Assembly (NCBI GenBank): GCA_002862205.1
Contig: PKCN01000289.1
Span: 1-34,437 of the forward strand
DNA length: 34,437 bases
Direction of reading: 5' to 3'
Source of the DNA: Planctomycetaceae bacterium
GTDB taxonomy: Bacteria > Planctomycetota > Planctomycetia > Pirellulales > Pirellulaceae
Under the pieces are notes generated by a model that was given only the letters and a program-made list of their open reading frames with translations, made no database searches and had not been told where the DNA came from. The translations under genes and the position numbers were made by a program. This document shows, piece after piece, positions 25,293 to 32,112 of this stretch (its first letter is position 1; every line of letters starts with the position of its first letter).

Positions 25293-25670
25293 TTACGTTT
25301 TCTCGATTGCATCAATCGCCAGATTTATCGTGGACAGTTCTTTATCGAGTTCATCGATATCACGCATGAACGTTATGTTCTTGTCGCTACTCGATCGCGA
25401 TCCCCAAGCTCTAATTTCACTCATTTCACTAAAGGTGACTTCCAACCGGCCCTCCCCGTTAGCATTCACTATTCTGGAACTTGAAAACGTCAATCGTTCC
25501 GGTTGATCGAGGTAAAGTCTCTGCTCACGCATTATCGCAGTCAACTTCCGTGTTATAGTTTTTTTTCCAGACTAAGACGAACATACCTGTCCTCTCGTGA
25601 TTCACCGCAGCCAACGGAACCCAGTAGCAAAAGACTCACCGCAGCAAAACGCACTTGCAAAATGCTCATG
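25293..25670 (-). pseudogene. Small lipoprotein gene with a frameshift at a run of eight A
   Basis: ATG 25670, with GAGG 7 nt upstream, starts a lipoprotein signal (VRFAAVSLLLLGSVGC, lipobox Cys 21) and runs on as GESREDRYVRLSLEKK. The frame then reaches TAA after eight A (minus strand; 25559-25566 is T8 on plus). With nine A the frame would continue KTITRKLTAIMREQRLYLDQ through GRLEVTFSEMSEIRAWG to the stop at 25293, giving about 125 residues. So one intact ancestral gene is split by a one-base shift. Causes could be a real mutation, a homopolymer sequence error, or transcriptional slippage restoring the frame. No domain was recognised. The 3' half alone has an open frame at 25293-25544. Confidence 0.6.
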
Positions 25671-25735
25671 GTTCGCCCTCAAAAAAACAGTTCAACACAG
25701 GGACGCTCAGTTCATTCACTGACGCGGTGGTTGGT

Positions 25736-26008
25736 TCAGTAGTAGCGTTGAACCCCTTCGGTTTTCAGAAGTTCCCTGCCAACCACAGCAAATCTCGGGA
25801 TCAATAAGTCGAAGATACGATTCGGCCTTGCTTCAGTGTTTACAGAGTCAAACGCTTCCAAAATTTTTCGTGTCTTCGAATAACTGAGTATTCGTCGAAT
25901 CCGAGTCGTTTTGATGGTAAGGTAGTTTGGCGAGGCACGCATACCGAACGTTGGACCAACTGCGACTTCACGTGTGGAATCAGGCTCCTCGCGGAACCTG
26001 CGTTGCAT
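25736..26008 (-). CDS. Possible small hypothetical protein
   Basis: 90 codons ending 65 nt before the frameshifted lipoprotein gene on the same strand. The product is basic, without signal peptide or recognised motif (for example KILEAFDSVNTEARPN, FDLLIPRFAVVGREL). The ATG at 26008 has no SD. A 41-residue open frame at 25980-26105 in another phase overlaps it, which could mean a further frameshifted remnant. It is called only as a candidate. Confidence 0.3.
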   Translation of the reverse strand: MQRRFREEPDSTREVAVGPTFGMRASPNYLTIKTTRIRRILSYSKTRKILEAFDSVNTEARPNRIFDLLIPRFAVVGRELLKTEGVQRYY

Positions 26009-26253
26009 CGGTCAGTCGCGTAAAAGTTCGCAACCACCTCACCAGTAGCTTAACCACGCGATCAGTAAATCCGTGACTGGGAAATTGGACTCGATTACGT
26101 TCCATGCGTGCCGGTACGCGTAAGATAACGGCCGATTTATTTAATCCAGATGGCGAAGTTGCTGTGTTCAGCAGGGCTGCGCGTCGAAACGACTAAAATC
26201 AATGTGACTGATCGGTATTAACCACACGTTCGATAGCTGGGACTCTTGATTAC

Positions 26254-27258
26254 ATGAGCAGCCAGACACGAAAGACAAATCCTGCGCGTCTTCTGAAACG
26301 CGTGGCAACAACTCTGATCATCGCGTTTTCCGCACTGGTTTTTCCCAGTGCGTTGCCATGGATGGTCGCCTTTTGGCTCCTTTGTTTCACCGTCTTGGCG
26401 AGCAGAAATCAGCCTGGTTGGGCTCCACTACTGATCTGCTTGTGCATTTTAGTAGTGAAACTGGTTCCTCGAACTCCTGCGTTGGTTGTTTTCATCACTC
26501 TTCTTGCACTTGTCACTGCAGTTCGTTTCAAACAGCGTAAGCACACGACGCCCTCCACACTGCGGTGGATTAGCGCGTCCATTCTATGGATCTCTTGGGC
26601 AAGTGTGTTGTTGGAATGGCAGTCGATCGAGAACAGTGGGTCGCCCTTCGCTTTTCAACCAGAGCGTCCCATCGTGTGCATTGGTGACAGTTTGACGGAT
26701 GGGCTTTTGCCAGATCATGGGTATCCAGATCAATTGAAATCCATGGTGAACGTTCCCGTCGTCAATCTCGGATTTTCAGGGGTCTCAACATCTCAGGGTA
26801 TCGGTCAGTTAAATCGGGTTTTAGACGAGAACCCGCAAGTGGTTGTGATTGAGCTTGGCGGCCACGATTTTCTTAAGGGTTACGGTCGCGCAGCAACGAA
26901 GAAAAATCTGACAAAGCTCATTCGCGAATGTCGTTCTGCTGGTGCAAACGTCATTCTCATGGAGATCCCCCGTGGTTTCATTTTCGATCCATACGCAAGT
27001 CTGGAACGCGAAATCGCTTATGAGCAAGATATTCAACTCGTCCCAGACACTTGGCTTCGACAAATTGTATTGCGCGGTCCTGCCGCGCCTCCCGGCATGT
27101 GGTTTCCCAATCTCAGACTGAGTGATGACGGCATCCACAGCAATCAACAAGGAAGCCAAGCGATTGCCAAACACGTGCTCCATGCACTCGAATCACTTTA
27201 TGGCGATCAGATCACGACTCCGAGAACAATACATTCCCAGCTGATTTCCGAGCGTTGA
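26254..27258 (+). CDS. Membrane-anchored SGNH/GDSL hydrolase
   Basis: 334 residues: an N-terminal membrane region of four or five helices (about 18-50, 57-71, 75-90, 104-121), then an SGNH hydrolase domain from about 137. Catalytic blocks are present: GDSLTDG (Ser 146), GFSGVST (Gly 173), GGHD (202-205, His in place of the usual Asn of GxND) and DGIHSN (Asp 292, His 295). The fold makes esterase, lipase or acetyl-transfer/deacetylation activity likely, on the outer face of the membrane. The extra helices set it apart from soluble TesA-like enzymes. ATG at 26254 has no clear SD. It stands alone. Confidence 0.82.
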   Translation: MSSQTRKTNPARLLKRVATTLIIAFSALVFPSALPWMVAFWLLCFTVLASRNQPGWAPLLICLCILVVKLVPRTPALVVFITLLALVTAVRFKQRKHTTPSTLRWISASILWISWASVLLEWQSIENSGSPFAFQPERPIVCIGDSLTDGLLPDHGYPDQLKSMVNVPVVNLGFSGVSTSQGIGQLNRVLDENPQVVVIELGGHDFLKGYGRAATKKNLTKLIRECRSAGANVILMEIPRGFIFDPYASLEREIAYEQDIQLVPDTWLRQIVLRGPAAPPGMWFPNLRLSDDGIHSNQQGSQAIAKHVLHALESLYGDQITTPRTIHSQLISER

Positions 27259-27290
27259 TTACGTGCGGTTTCAGTCGCGTCCTGTTCGGA

Positions 27291-27557
27291 TCACGGTCGT
27301 CCGCAGAATGCCAGCGTTTTATCCAGATTCATTTGAGCCCGATCATTAGTAGGCAAAGGGACGCTGACATTGATCAAGTCACCCAGCGCATTTGAAATCG
27401 AACACAACGAGGCACGGACGCCGAATCTACCTGCCCAGAAAAGCATCTCTTTTTTTAATGCGGTGCTTTTTTCCAAGCGTTGGAAATTCATGTCTGACTT
27501 CTGATCGCTAGACCAAGTGCTAAGTTCAAGCGTCGTTGATTGGCGTTTCAGCTCCAA
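27291..27557 (-). CDS. Possible small hypothetical protein
   Basis: 88 codons from TTG 27557, or 66 from ATG 27491. No signal, helix or known motif is visible; the sequence includes MNFQRLEKSTALKKEMLFWA and GDLINVSVPL. It lies just beyond the terminator of the 27694-28161 gene on the same strand and lacks a good SD (AAGG directly abuts the TTG). It may be a decayed gene remnant. Confidence 0.3.
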   Translation of the reverse strand: MELKRQSTTLELSTWSSDQKSDMNFQRLEKSTALKKEMLFWAGRFGVRASLCSISNALGDLINVSVPLPTNDRAQMNLDKTLAFCGRP

Positions 27558-27578
27558 CCTTGCCAGACGGCCGGAGTC

Positions 27579-27611
27579 AAAAAAAAACCGCCGCTCAGGT
27601 CAGAGCGACGG
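27579..27611 (-). terminator. Intrinsic terminator of the small acidic exported protein gene
   Basis: CCGCCGCTC (27588-27596) pairs with GAGCGACGG (27603-27611), with one mismatch and a 6-nt loop. On the minus strand nine T follow (27579-27587). It lies 82 nt past the stop at 27694. Confidence 0.85.
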
Positions 27612-27693
27612 GATACCGAGATTAACGCCAAGGTGCGTGTATGAAGCTACGGTTGAGTGGCTTGCCACTGCCGTGATCTTGCGCAGTCGGGAT

Positions 27694-28161
27694 TCACTTC
27701 AATCCTGAGAACGTCACGATGTGGGGCCCAAAGACCGGTCGCTCGACCTTCGTTGGACGACGCACACCACCGGATCTGCCTTTCCCTGTGACGAACGCAG
27801 GGATAGCAATGGCCGCTCCTGCTGAATCATTCATACTCAAAACAGCCAACACGTATGCCTCTTCATCGCTCAAGCCAAGCTCCATCAGTGCGCACATCAA
27901 GACGACCGCGTCATCCGCATTACCGCTGTCCATGCCGTAGGACTCTCCGTCCTCATCGGTTGGACACTCAGGTTCAGCCGGTTCGTCGTCCGTTGGGCAT
28001 TCGGGGTAAGTTGGCGTGGGAGTCGGATCATCAACTGTCGTTGGCTCTTCATCGATTGGCCACGGTGAGTCAGTATTCAGTTCTGAATTACCAGCCTGGA
28101 CCGTTGATAGGGTAAGCATGATGCACGCCAACGCAAGGAATGATTTCATGGTAGTTTTCAT
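27694..28161 (-). CDS. Small acidic exported protein of unknown function
   Basis: 155 residues from ATG 28161, with GAGAG 7 nt upstream. A signal peptide is clear (MKSFLALACIMLTLSTVQA, cleaved before GNSE). The mature N-terminal part is acidic and Pro-rich with a near-repeat, YPECPTDDEPAEPECPTDED. A helical middle (DAVVLMCALMELGLSDEEAY) and a basic tail (GKGRSGGVRRPTKVERP) follow. The charge change along the chain is unusual. The gene has its own terminator at 27579, and the 15-bp array R2 is 140 nt upstream. No family was recognised. A longer frame upstream runs through the repeat and is not part of the gene. Confidence 0.7.
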   Translation of the reverse strand: MKTTMKSFLALACIMLTLSTVQAGNSELNTDSPWPIDEEPTTVDDPTPTPTYPECPTDDEPAEPECPTDEDGESYGMDSGNADDAVVLMCALMELGLSDEEAYVLAVLSMNDSAGAAIAIPAFVTGKGRSGGVRRPTKVERPVFGPHIVTFSGLK

Positions 28162-28300
28162 AGTTTTTCTCTCTGGTAAGCAGGAATACTTCAAGGTCAG
28201 GGCAAATGCCACACACCCATCAGCGTCACCTGCTTTGAAACTCAGGCGCACAATCTGGAATCCCCCCGCAAAGAAGCGGCCAGGGGGAATGTCACAGCCG

Positions 28301-28375
28301 GTTGAGCGTTGCACAGTTGAGCGTTGCACAGTTGAGCGTTGCACAGTTGAGCGTTGCACAGTTGAGCGTTGCACG
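28301..28375. repeat. 15-bp tandem repeat array R2
   Basis: Five copies of GTTGAGCGTTGCACA, perfect except for the last base (G at 28375). It lies upstream of the acidic exported protein gene, within its 5' region. The minus strand reads (L-C-N-A-Q)n in one frame. It shares GTTGAG and TGC-A with R3, and GTT-A-CGT-GC with R1. Confidence 0.92.
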
Positions 28376-28532
28376 GCATGCCATCGGTGCCAGAGCCCGA
28401 TTGAACTGCGACGAACAACAGCGGCTGAATGAGCAACATTACGAACCAATACCGCTGTGGCTCGCCGGGTGTGAATGAGCAGGTTGCCAACAGGTGACGG
28501 AGCTATTCCGGTGTCTGCCGTCTTACCGATAG

Positions 28533-28568
28533 ACGGGGGCTCCAACACGGGGGCTCCAACACGGGGGC
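28533..28568. repeat. 14-bp tandem repeat, 2.6 copies
   Basis: ACGGGGGCTCCAAC at 28533-28546 and 28547-28560, then ACGGGGGC. Being 14 bp long it is not in the 15-bp family. Function unknown. Confidence 0.75.
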
Positions 28569-28605
28569 ATGAGTTACTCAACATTCGGCTGAGTGCAACG
28601 CCGTG

Positions 28606-28953
28606 TCATCTGACTCTGCTGAAATCAGTTCCATCAAGTCTGAGATCCTCTGAGTGGTGGATAAACCTGCCACGCCATGCGGCCTCTGAAAACGCTTCGC
28701 AGTTCTCGCTCAGTTCCAGCCACATCGAGCTGGAAACGCCAGGGAGAAGGGGAAAACTTAGCTTGTTACCCAGTTTCGCGAATTGACGAATCGACTTTCT
28801 TCCGTCCCCGCGTCCACGCCAAATGAAGTGGAAGGAATCTGAAGATCGAGAAAAAACAGCCCCCAAGCCATCTTCTTGTTTGACTAAGACACCATGCAAT
28901 TTTGTCTGCTTCGCATCGTCTGCGTTCCATTTCGTAAGGTGATTCTTTTTCAA
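28606..28953 (-). CDS. Possible small hypothetical protein
   Basis: 115 codons from TTG 28953, without SD. The product is hydrophilic (SSDSFHFIWRGRGDGRKSIR, WLELSENCEAFSEAAWRGR) with no signal or recognised domain. Amino-acid use is plausible for a real protein, but the frame could be the tail of a decayed gene. Confidence 0.3.
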   Translation of the reverse strand: MKKNHLTKWNADDAKQTKLHGVLVKQEDGLGAVFSRSSDSFHFIWRGRGDGRKSIRQFAKLGNKLSFPLLPGVSSSMWLELSENCEAFSEAAWRGRFIHHSEDLRLDGTDFSRVR

Positions 28954-29372
28954 AAATCCCGTTTGATTAAAAACGCCGTTTTATTGAACACCCGTCGCCA
29001 TTGATAGCAAACGCAGGAGAAGTACCTACCAATGCCGATGCACCTCCTCGCAAGTTGATTCCAGTGCTACAGAAGCATTTGGGCTGGACGACGTCAAGTG
29101 AAGGAGTTGTGCCGGTCGACGCGCTGCGAGTTGTCACACTTTTCCCGGTTCGCAGCGTGCGATTGTAGCCGCCTCCATTCTATCTCACTGGGCATTAGCT
29201 GCACCGATATCCCGTTGGTGGCCGCCCGCAATCGTTAAATCACTGTTGTCACAAGGTGAAACCATTCGCTAATTTCTGTGGTCTCCCATGTCCATGACGC
29301 CCGTTCCGCAGTGCGGGAGTTTTTGGCGTTCGTGGAAGAAGTCTCTGCACGCTGACACCGAAAGGCTTGGCT

Positions 29373-30695
29373 TTGTATTCAAGTAATGTTTCAAGCAATC
29401 ATTCCGCCTCTGCGTCGAGATACCTTCGCAGTCGCCAGCAATTTATCCGCGGGCTGGTTGGTCTGATTCTTGTCACCGTGATTGCTGGGTGTGCGAGCTT
29501 GGCTCAGGGATGCCCCTTTTGTTCGGCACTTGCTCCGACCCTGAGTGACGACCTGAAAGATTCAAGCGTGGCGGTCATGGCTCGCCATGAGTCAGTTTCT
29601 GTCGATAAAGATGGATTGCGTCTATGTCGCCTCCGTGTCATGCACGTGTTCAAGGGTAACACTAAGCTAGCCAATACTGTCATCGAGATCCCTGAAGTCG
29701 ATGTTCTTTCAGATGACGGGGTTTTCTGGCTCGTGGGCTACGGTAAGGGTACGATCATGTGGGGCAAACCCAAGGCCACATCGAGCAAGGCCGTGGCCTA
29801 TCTTCGTGGCCTGACTACCCAGTCACAGGATCAACAGCCGCCACTGGAGTACTTTCTGCCCTACCTTCAACATCCTGATGAGCTGATCGCTGCCGACGCT
29901 TACAACGAATTCGCTGACGCTAATTTTGATGATATTTGCCAACTCAAGGAAAAACTGGATCGCAATTGGATCATCGAAGTCGTCCGAGATCCATCTGTGC
30001 CGGTGCACCGTCGACGCCTGTGCTGGACGCTCTTGAGTCAATGCGGGACACCAGCCGACACCCAGCTTTTTGATGAACTGCTTCGGCTTAGGCAGGTCGA
30101 CCAAAAATTCAACCCGGCAATGGATTCCGCGATCGCTTGTTTCATTTCACTCGGTGGCGAGTCTGCTTTGTCTCGCGTTGAGCGTGACTATCTGGAAAAA
30201 CTGGACGCCAGTTATCTGGATGTTTTTGCGGCCGTCAGTGCGATACGCGTTCACGGTACAGAACTCAATGTGCTCCCACGTCAACGTCTGGCAACCGCCC
30301 TTGGAAAGGTATTGAGCCGCGCTGAACTCGCTGATCTTGTCATCGCGGACCTGGCACGTTGGGAAGACTGGTCCGCAATCGACCGCGTCGTCACATTGTT
30401 TGAAACAGCGACCGAAGAAACCCACTTCATCAAACCGGTGGTCGTGCTGTACTTGAAGACCTGTCCACTGGCAGCCGCGGATACGGCACTCGCCAAGCTG
30501 CGGGCACTCGACCCCAAAACTGTCCATGCAGCTGAGGCTTCCATGCTGTTTTACCCCGGCCTTGCGACCGTCCCCGTTCCCCCGCCTGCCGATGAGGAAC
30601 CCTCACCAGCCTTGGACGAACCCACCTCGCCACGAGTTGCGGAAAAACAGTCAGCAAAAGGTTCAAGTGGTGTTGCTGAAAAAGAGCTTCGCTAG
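29373..30695 (+). CDS. Lipoprotein of the planctomycete CPFC-type hypothetical family
   Basis: 440 residues. TTG at 29373 is chosen because AAAGG (29361-29365) is 7 nt upstream; TTG at 29367 is too close. The N-terminus is a signal (FIRGLVGLILVTVIAGC) with the lipobox IAGC and Cys 40. Soon after comes CPFCSALAPTLSDDL (47-61), whose CxxC resembles a recurring start of mature planctomycete exported proteins. A beta-rich domain follows (about 62-140, with HVFKG and IEIPEVDVL), then a helical region possibly with HEAT-like pairs (about 170-390), and a Pro/Glu/Ala-rich tail. Function is unknown; the CxxC may bind metal or haem or form a disulfide. It stands alone on the plus strand. Confidence 0.78.
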   Translation: MYSSNVSSNHSASASRYLRSRQQFIRGLVGLILVTVIAGCASLAQGCPFCSALAPTLSDDLKDSSVAVMARHESVSVDKDGLRLCRLRVMHVFKGNTKLANTVIEIPEVDVLSDDGVFWLVGYGKGTIMWGKPKATSSKAVAYLRGLTTQSQDQQPPLEYFLPYLQHPDELIAADAYNEFADANFDDICQLKEKLDRNWIIEVVRDPSVPVHRRRLCWTLLSQCGTPADTQLFDELLRLRQVDQKFNPAMDSAIACFISLGGESALSRVERDYLEKLDASYLDVFAAVSAIRVHGTELNVLPRQRLATALGKVLSRAELADLVIADLARWEDWSAIDRVVTLFETATEETHFIKPVVVLYLKTCPLAAADTALAKLRALDPKTVHAAEASMLFYPGLATVPVPPPADEEPSPALDEPTSPRVAEKQSAKGSSGVAEKELR

Positions 30696-31208
30696 GGAAT
30701 GCCCCGCTGCGCTCACCAAGGCAAACACGGGACAATCATCCCAAAAAAACGATTGGGGGCCGCAACGTGCCCTGTTTGTATCGACCTTGTTCATGTTCCA
30801 ACGAGGCCGCGGTTCCTGCCGAAGGCATGCCACGCGACGGTCTTGTTGCAACAGCGTTGCATCTGTAAATTAGTGCGTGTTGCCCAGCCGGTTGAGAGTT
30901 TCAACGTTTGAGACGTTTCCTATGGCAACGTCGGTCCCACGATGTATTTTAACGCTTGTTGCCGCTGTCTTGGGCCACGCCCGCGTCGGCTTGCAGGCCG
31001 ACGAGGAAAGATTAGAGCTGTCGATGGACATGAGCGTGTAGCGCTCTCTGCCTTGTATCAGCGGCACCTGTCTCAGCCACACCTGTCTCAGTGACACAGC
31101 ACTTGACGGTCATTCGCAATGAGTTTTTCTTGATGTCCGACTGCAAAAAGCAAAACGGGCGTGCCGTTCGATCCGTACAAATTTTCTAAACGACTGAAGG
31201 TTCACACC
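30696..31208. other. Intergenic region with a possible exported microprotein
   Basis: 513 bp. It contains the candidate small gene 30922-31041 with an internal hairpin (CGTCGGC/GCCGACG, about 30984-31003), and the SD of the 31209 gene. Nothing else was recognised. Confidence 0.4.
30922..31041 (+). CDS. Possible exported microprotein
   Basis: 39 residues. The N-terminus looks like a signal peptide (CILTLVAAVLGHARVGLQA) followed by an acidic tail (DEERLELSMDMSV). The upstream sequence GAGACG is a weak SD. It may be a real microprotein, the start of a decayed exported-protein gene, or chance. Confidence 0.25.
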   Translation: MATSVPRCILTLVAAVLGHARVGLQADEERLELSMDMSV

Positions 31209-31682
31209 ATGTCCCCTCAATCAAGTTGCTTGCAAACTGCTGCACAAAGATACCTTTTTTCACTCGTGGCCTTACTAGCGGGAGCAGTGGTTGGTTGCGG
31301 ATTTGAAGATGAGCGGGAGTCTAATCTGGATACAATCGAGGTTGGCCTGCCAGTGGTGAGCGGTAGTCGCCTCACTGAGTACCTGAACGCCAGCGAATCA
31401 CCAGTTCTGGTTGAGTTTGGAGTCGACTTCAATTGTCCCCGGTGTGCACAAACCAAGGGTGACGTGGTTCGTCTGCGTGACACACTCAAGGGTGACGTGA
31501 ATGTGATCCGCGTTGATTTTAATACCAATGCCCAAACCGTTGCCAAGTTGGGTGGCACCATCTGCCCCACATACGTGTTGTTTGACAAGGGCACTCATGT
31601 TCTGACTCGAAGTTTTCCGGTTTCACTCGATTTACTTGAGGGCGACGTGCTTCGTCAAATTGGCAAGTCACCTGGCAGTTGA
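31209..31682 (+). CDS. Thioredoxin-fold lipoprotein
   Basis: 157 residues from ATG 31209, with AAGG 8 nt upstream; a longer start at 31161 lacks an SD. The signal peptide LFSLVALLAGAVVGC ends in a lipobox (VVGC, Cys 30). The thioredoxin domain (about 50-150) has EFGVDFNCPRC with active Cys 76 and 79 as CPRC, not the common CGPC, and the cis-Pro in TICPTYVLFD (Pro 120). A thiol-disulfide or reductase role at the membrane's outer face is expected. It could work with the membrane-anchored TlpA-like protein at 17515, but they are far apart. Neighbours are 510 and 430 bp away, so it is probably monocistronic. Confidence 0.82.
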   Translation: MSPQSSCLQTAAQRYLFSLVALLAGAVVGCGFEDERESNLDTIEVGLPVVSGSRLTEYLNASESPVLVEFGVDFNCPRCAQTKGDVVRLRDTLKGDVNVIRVDFNTNAQTVAKLGGTICPTYVLFDKGTHVLTRSFPVSLDLLEGDVLRQIGKSPGS

Positions 31683-32112
31683 TTTCGTCTGACGTAGTTT
31701 CCCCCGCTTTTTTTCCAACTGAGTCGAAAAGTGCTTCATCGTACCGCGCGTTAACAGGTTGCCTGACGCGAGGCATCGTAGCCTTTTGAGAGTGTGGCAT
31801 ACCCAGCCACGCAGGGCGTAGAACGATTCAAAGAAGCACACAAACATCACTACTCTGGTGGTGTGAGAACCTCCACTGCGAATTGTAATTCCTCAGTATT
31901 TCGTGCAACAATGACAGGACTGGGTAGAATATCCTTCAACGGCAGCGGACCAACCGTGTTCTACACGCGGGACCGCTCGCATAAAATCAACCAATTCAGG
32001 AACGTGTACTAGTGCAGTCTTCATTGGGAGGTTGTTCACTGCCAACCCTCGCTTGGGCAGGCTTTACGTTGCACATAGCGCCATCCCCAATGAAACGCAT
32101 AAGCAGCTACGC
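31683..32112. other. Intergenic region before the NIPSNAP gene
   Basis: 430 bp without a convincing gene. An 8-codon frame (32090-32116, MKRISSYA) overlaps the start of the next gene by ATGA. No terminator was recognised. Confidence 0.4.

Larger units (their letters stand above)
28162..29372. other. Gene-poor region with array R2 and a 14-bp repeat
   Basis: About 1.2 kb. It holds array R2 (28301-28375), a 14-bp repeat (28533-28568), and two doubtful open frames: 28606-28953 (-), listed separately, and a plus-strand frame around 29001-29168 without SD. AAAGG at 29361-29365 is the SD of the next gene. Confidence 0.5.

Noticed and set aside
28162-28584. N-terminal extension of the acidic exported protein through array R2
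   Set aside because: It would bury a clear signal peptide at 28161, and the extra part is translated repeat.
29001-29168. Plus-strand frame reading IANAGEVPTNADAPPRKLIP onward
   Set aside because: Only a TTG without SD; composition plausible but no support.
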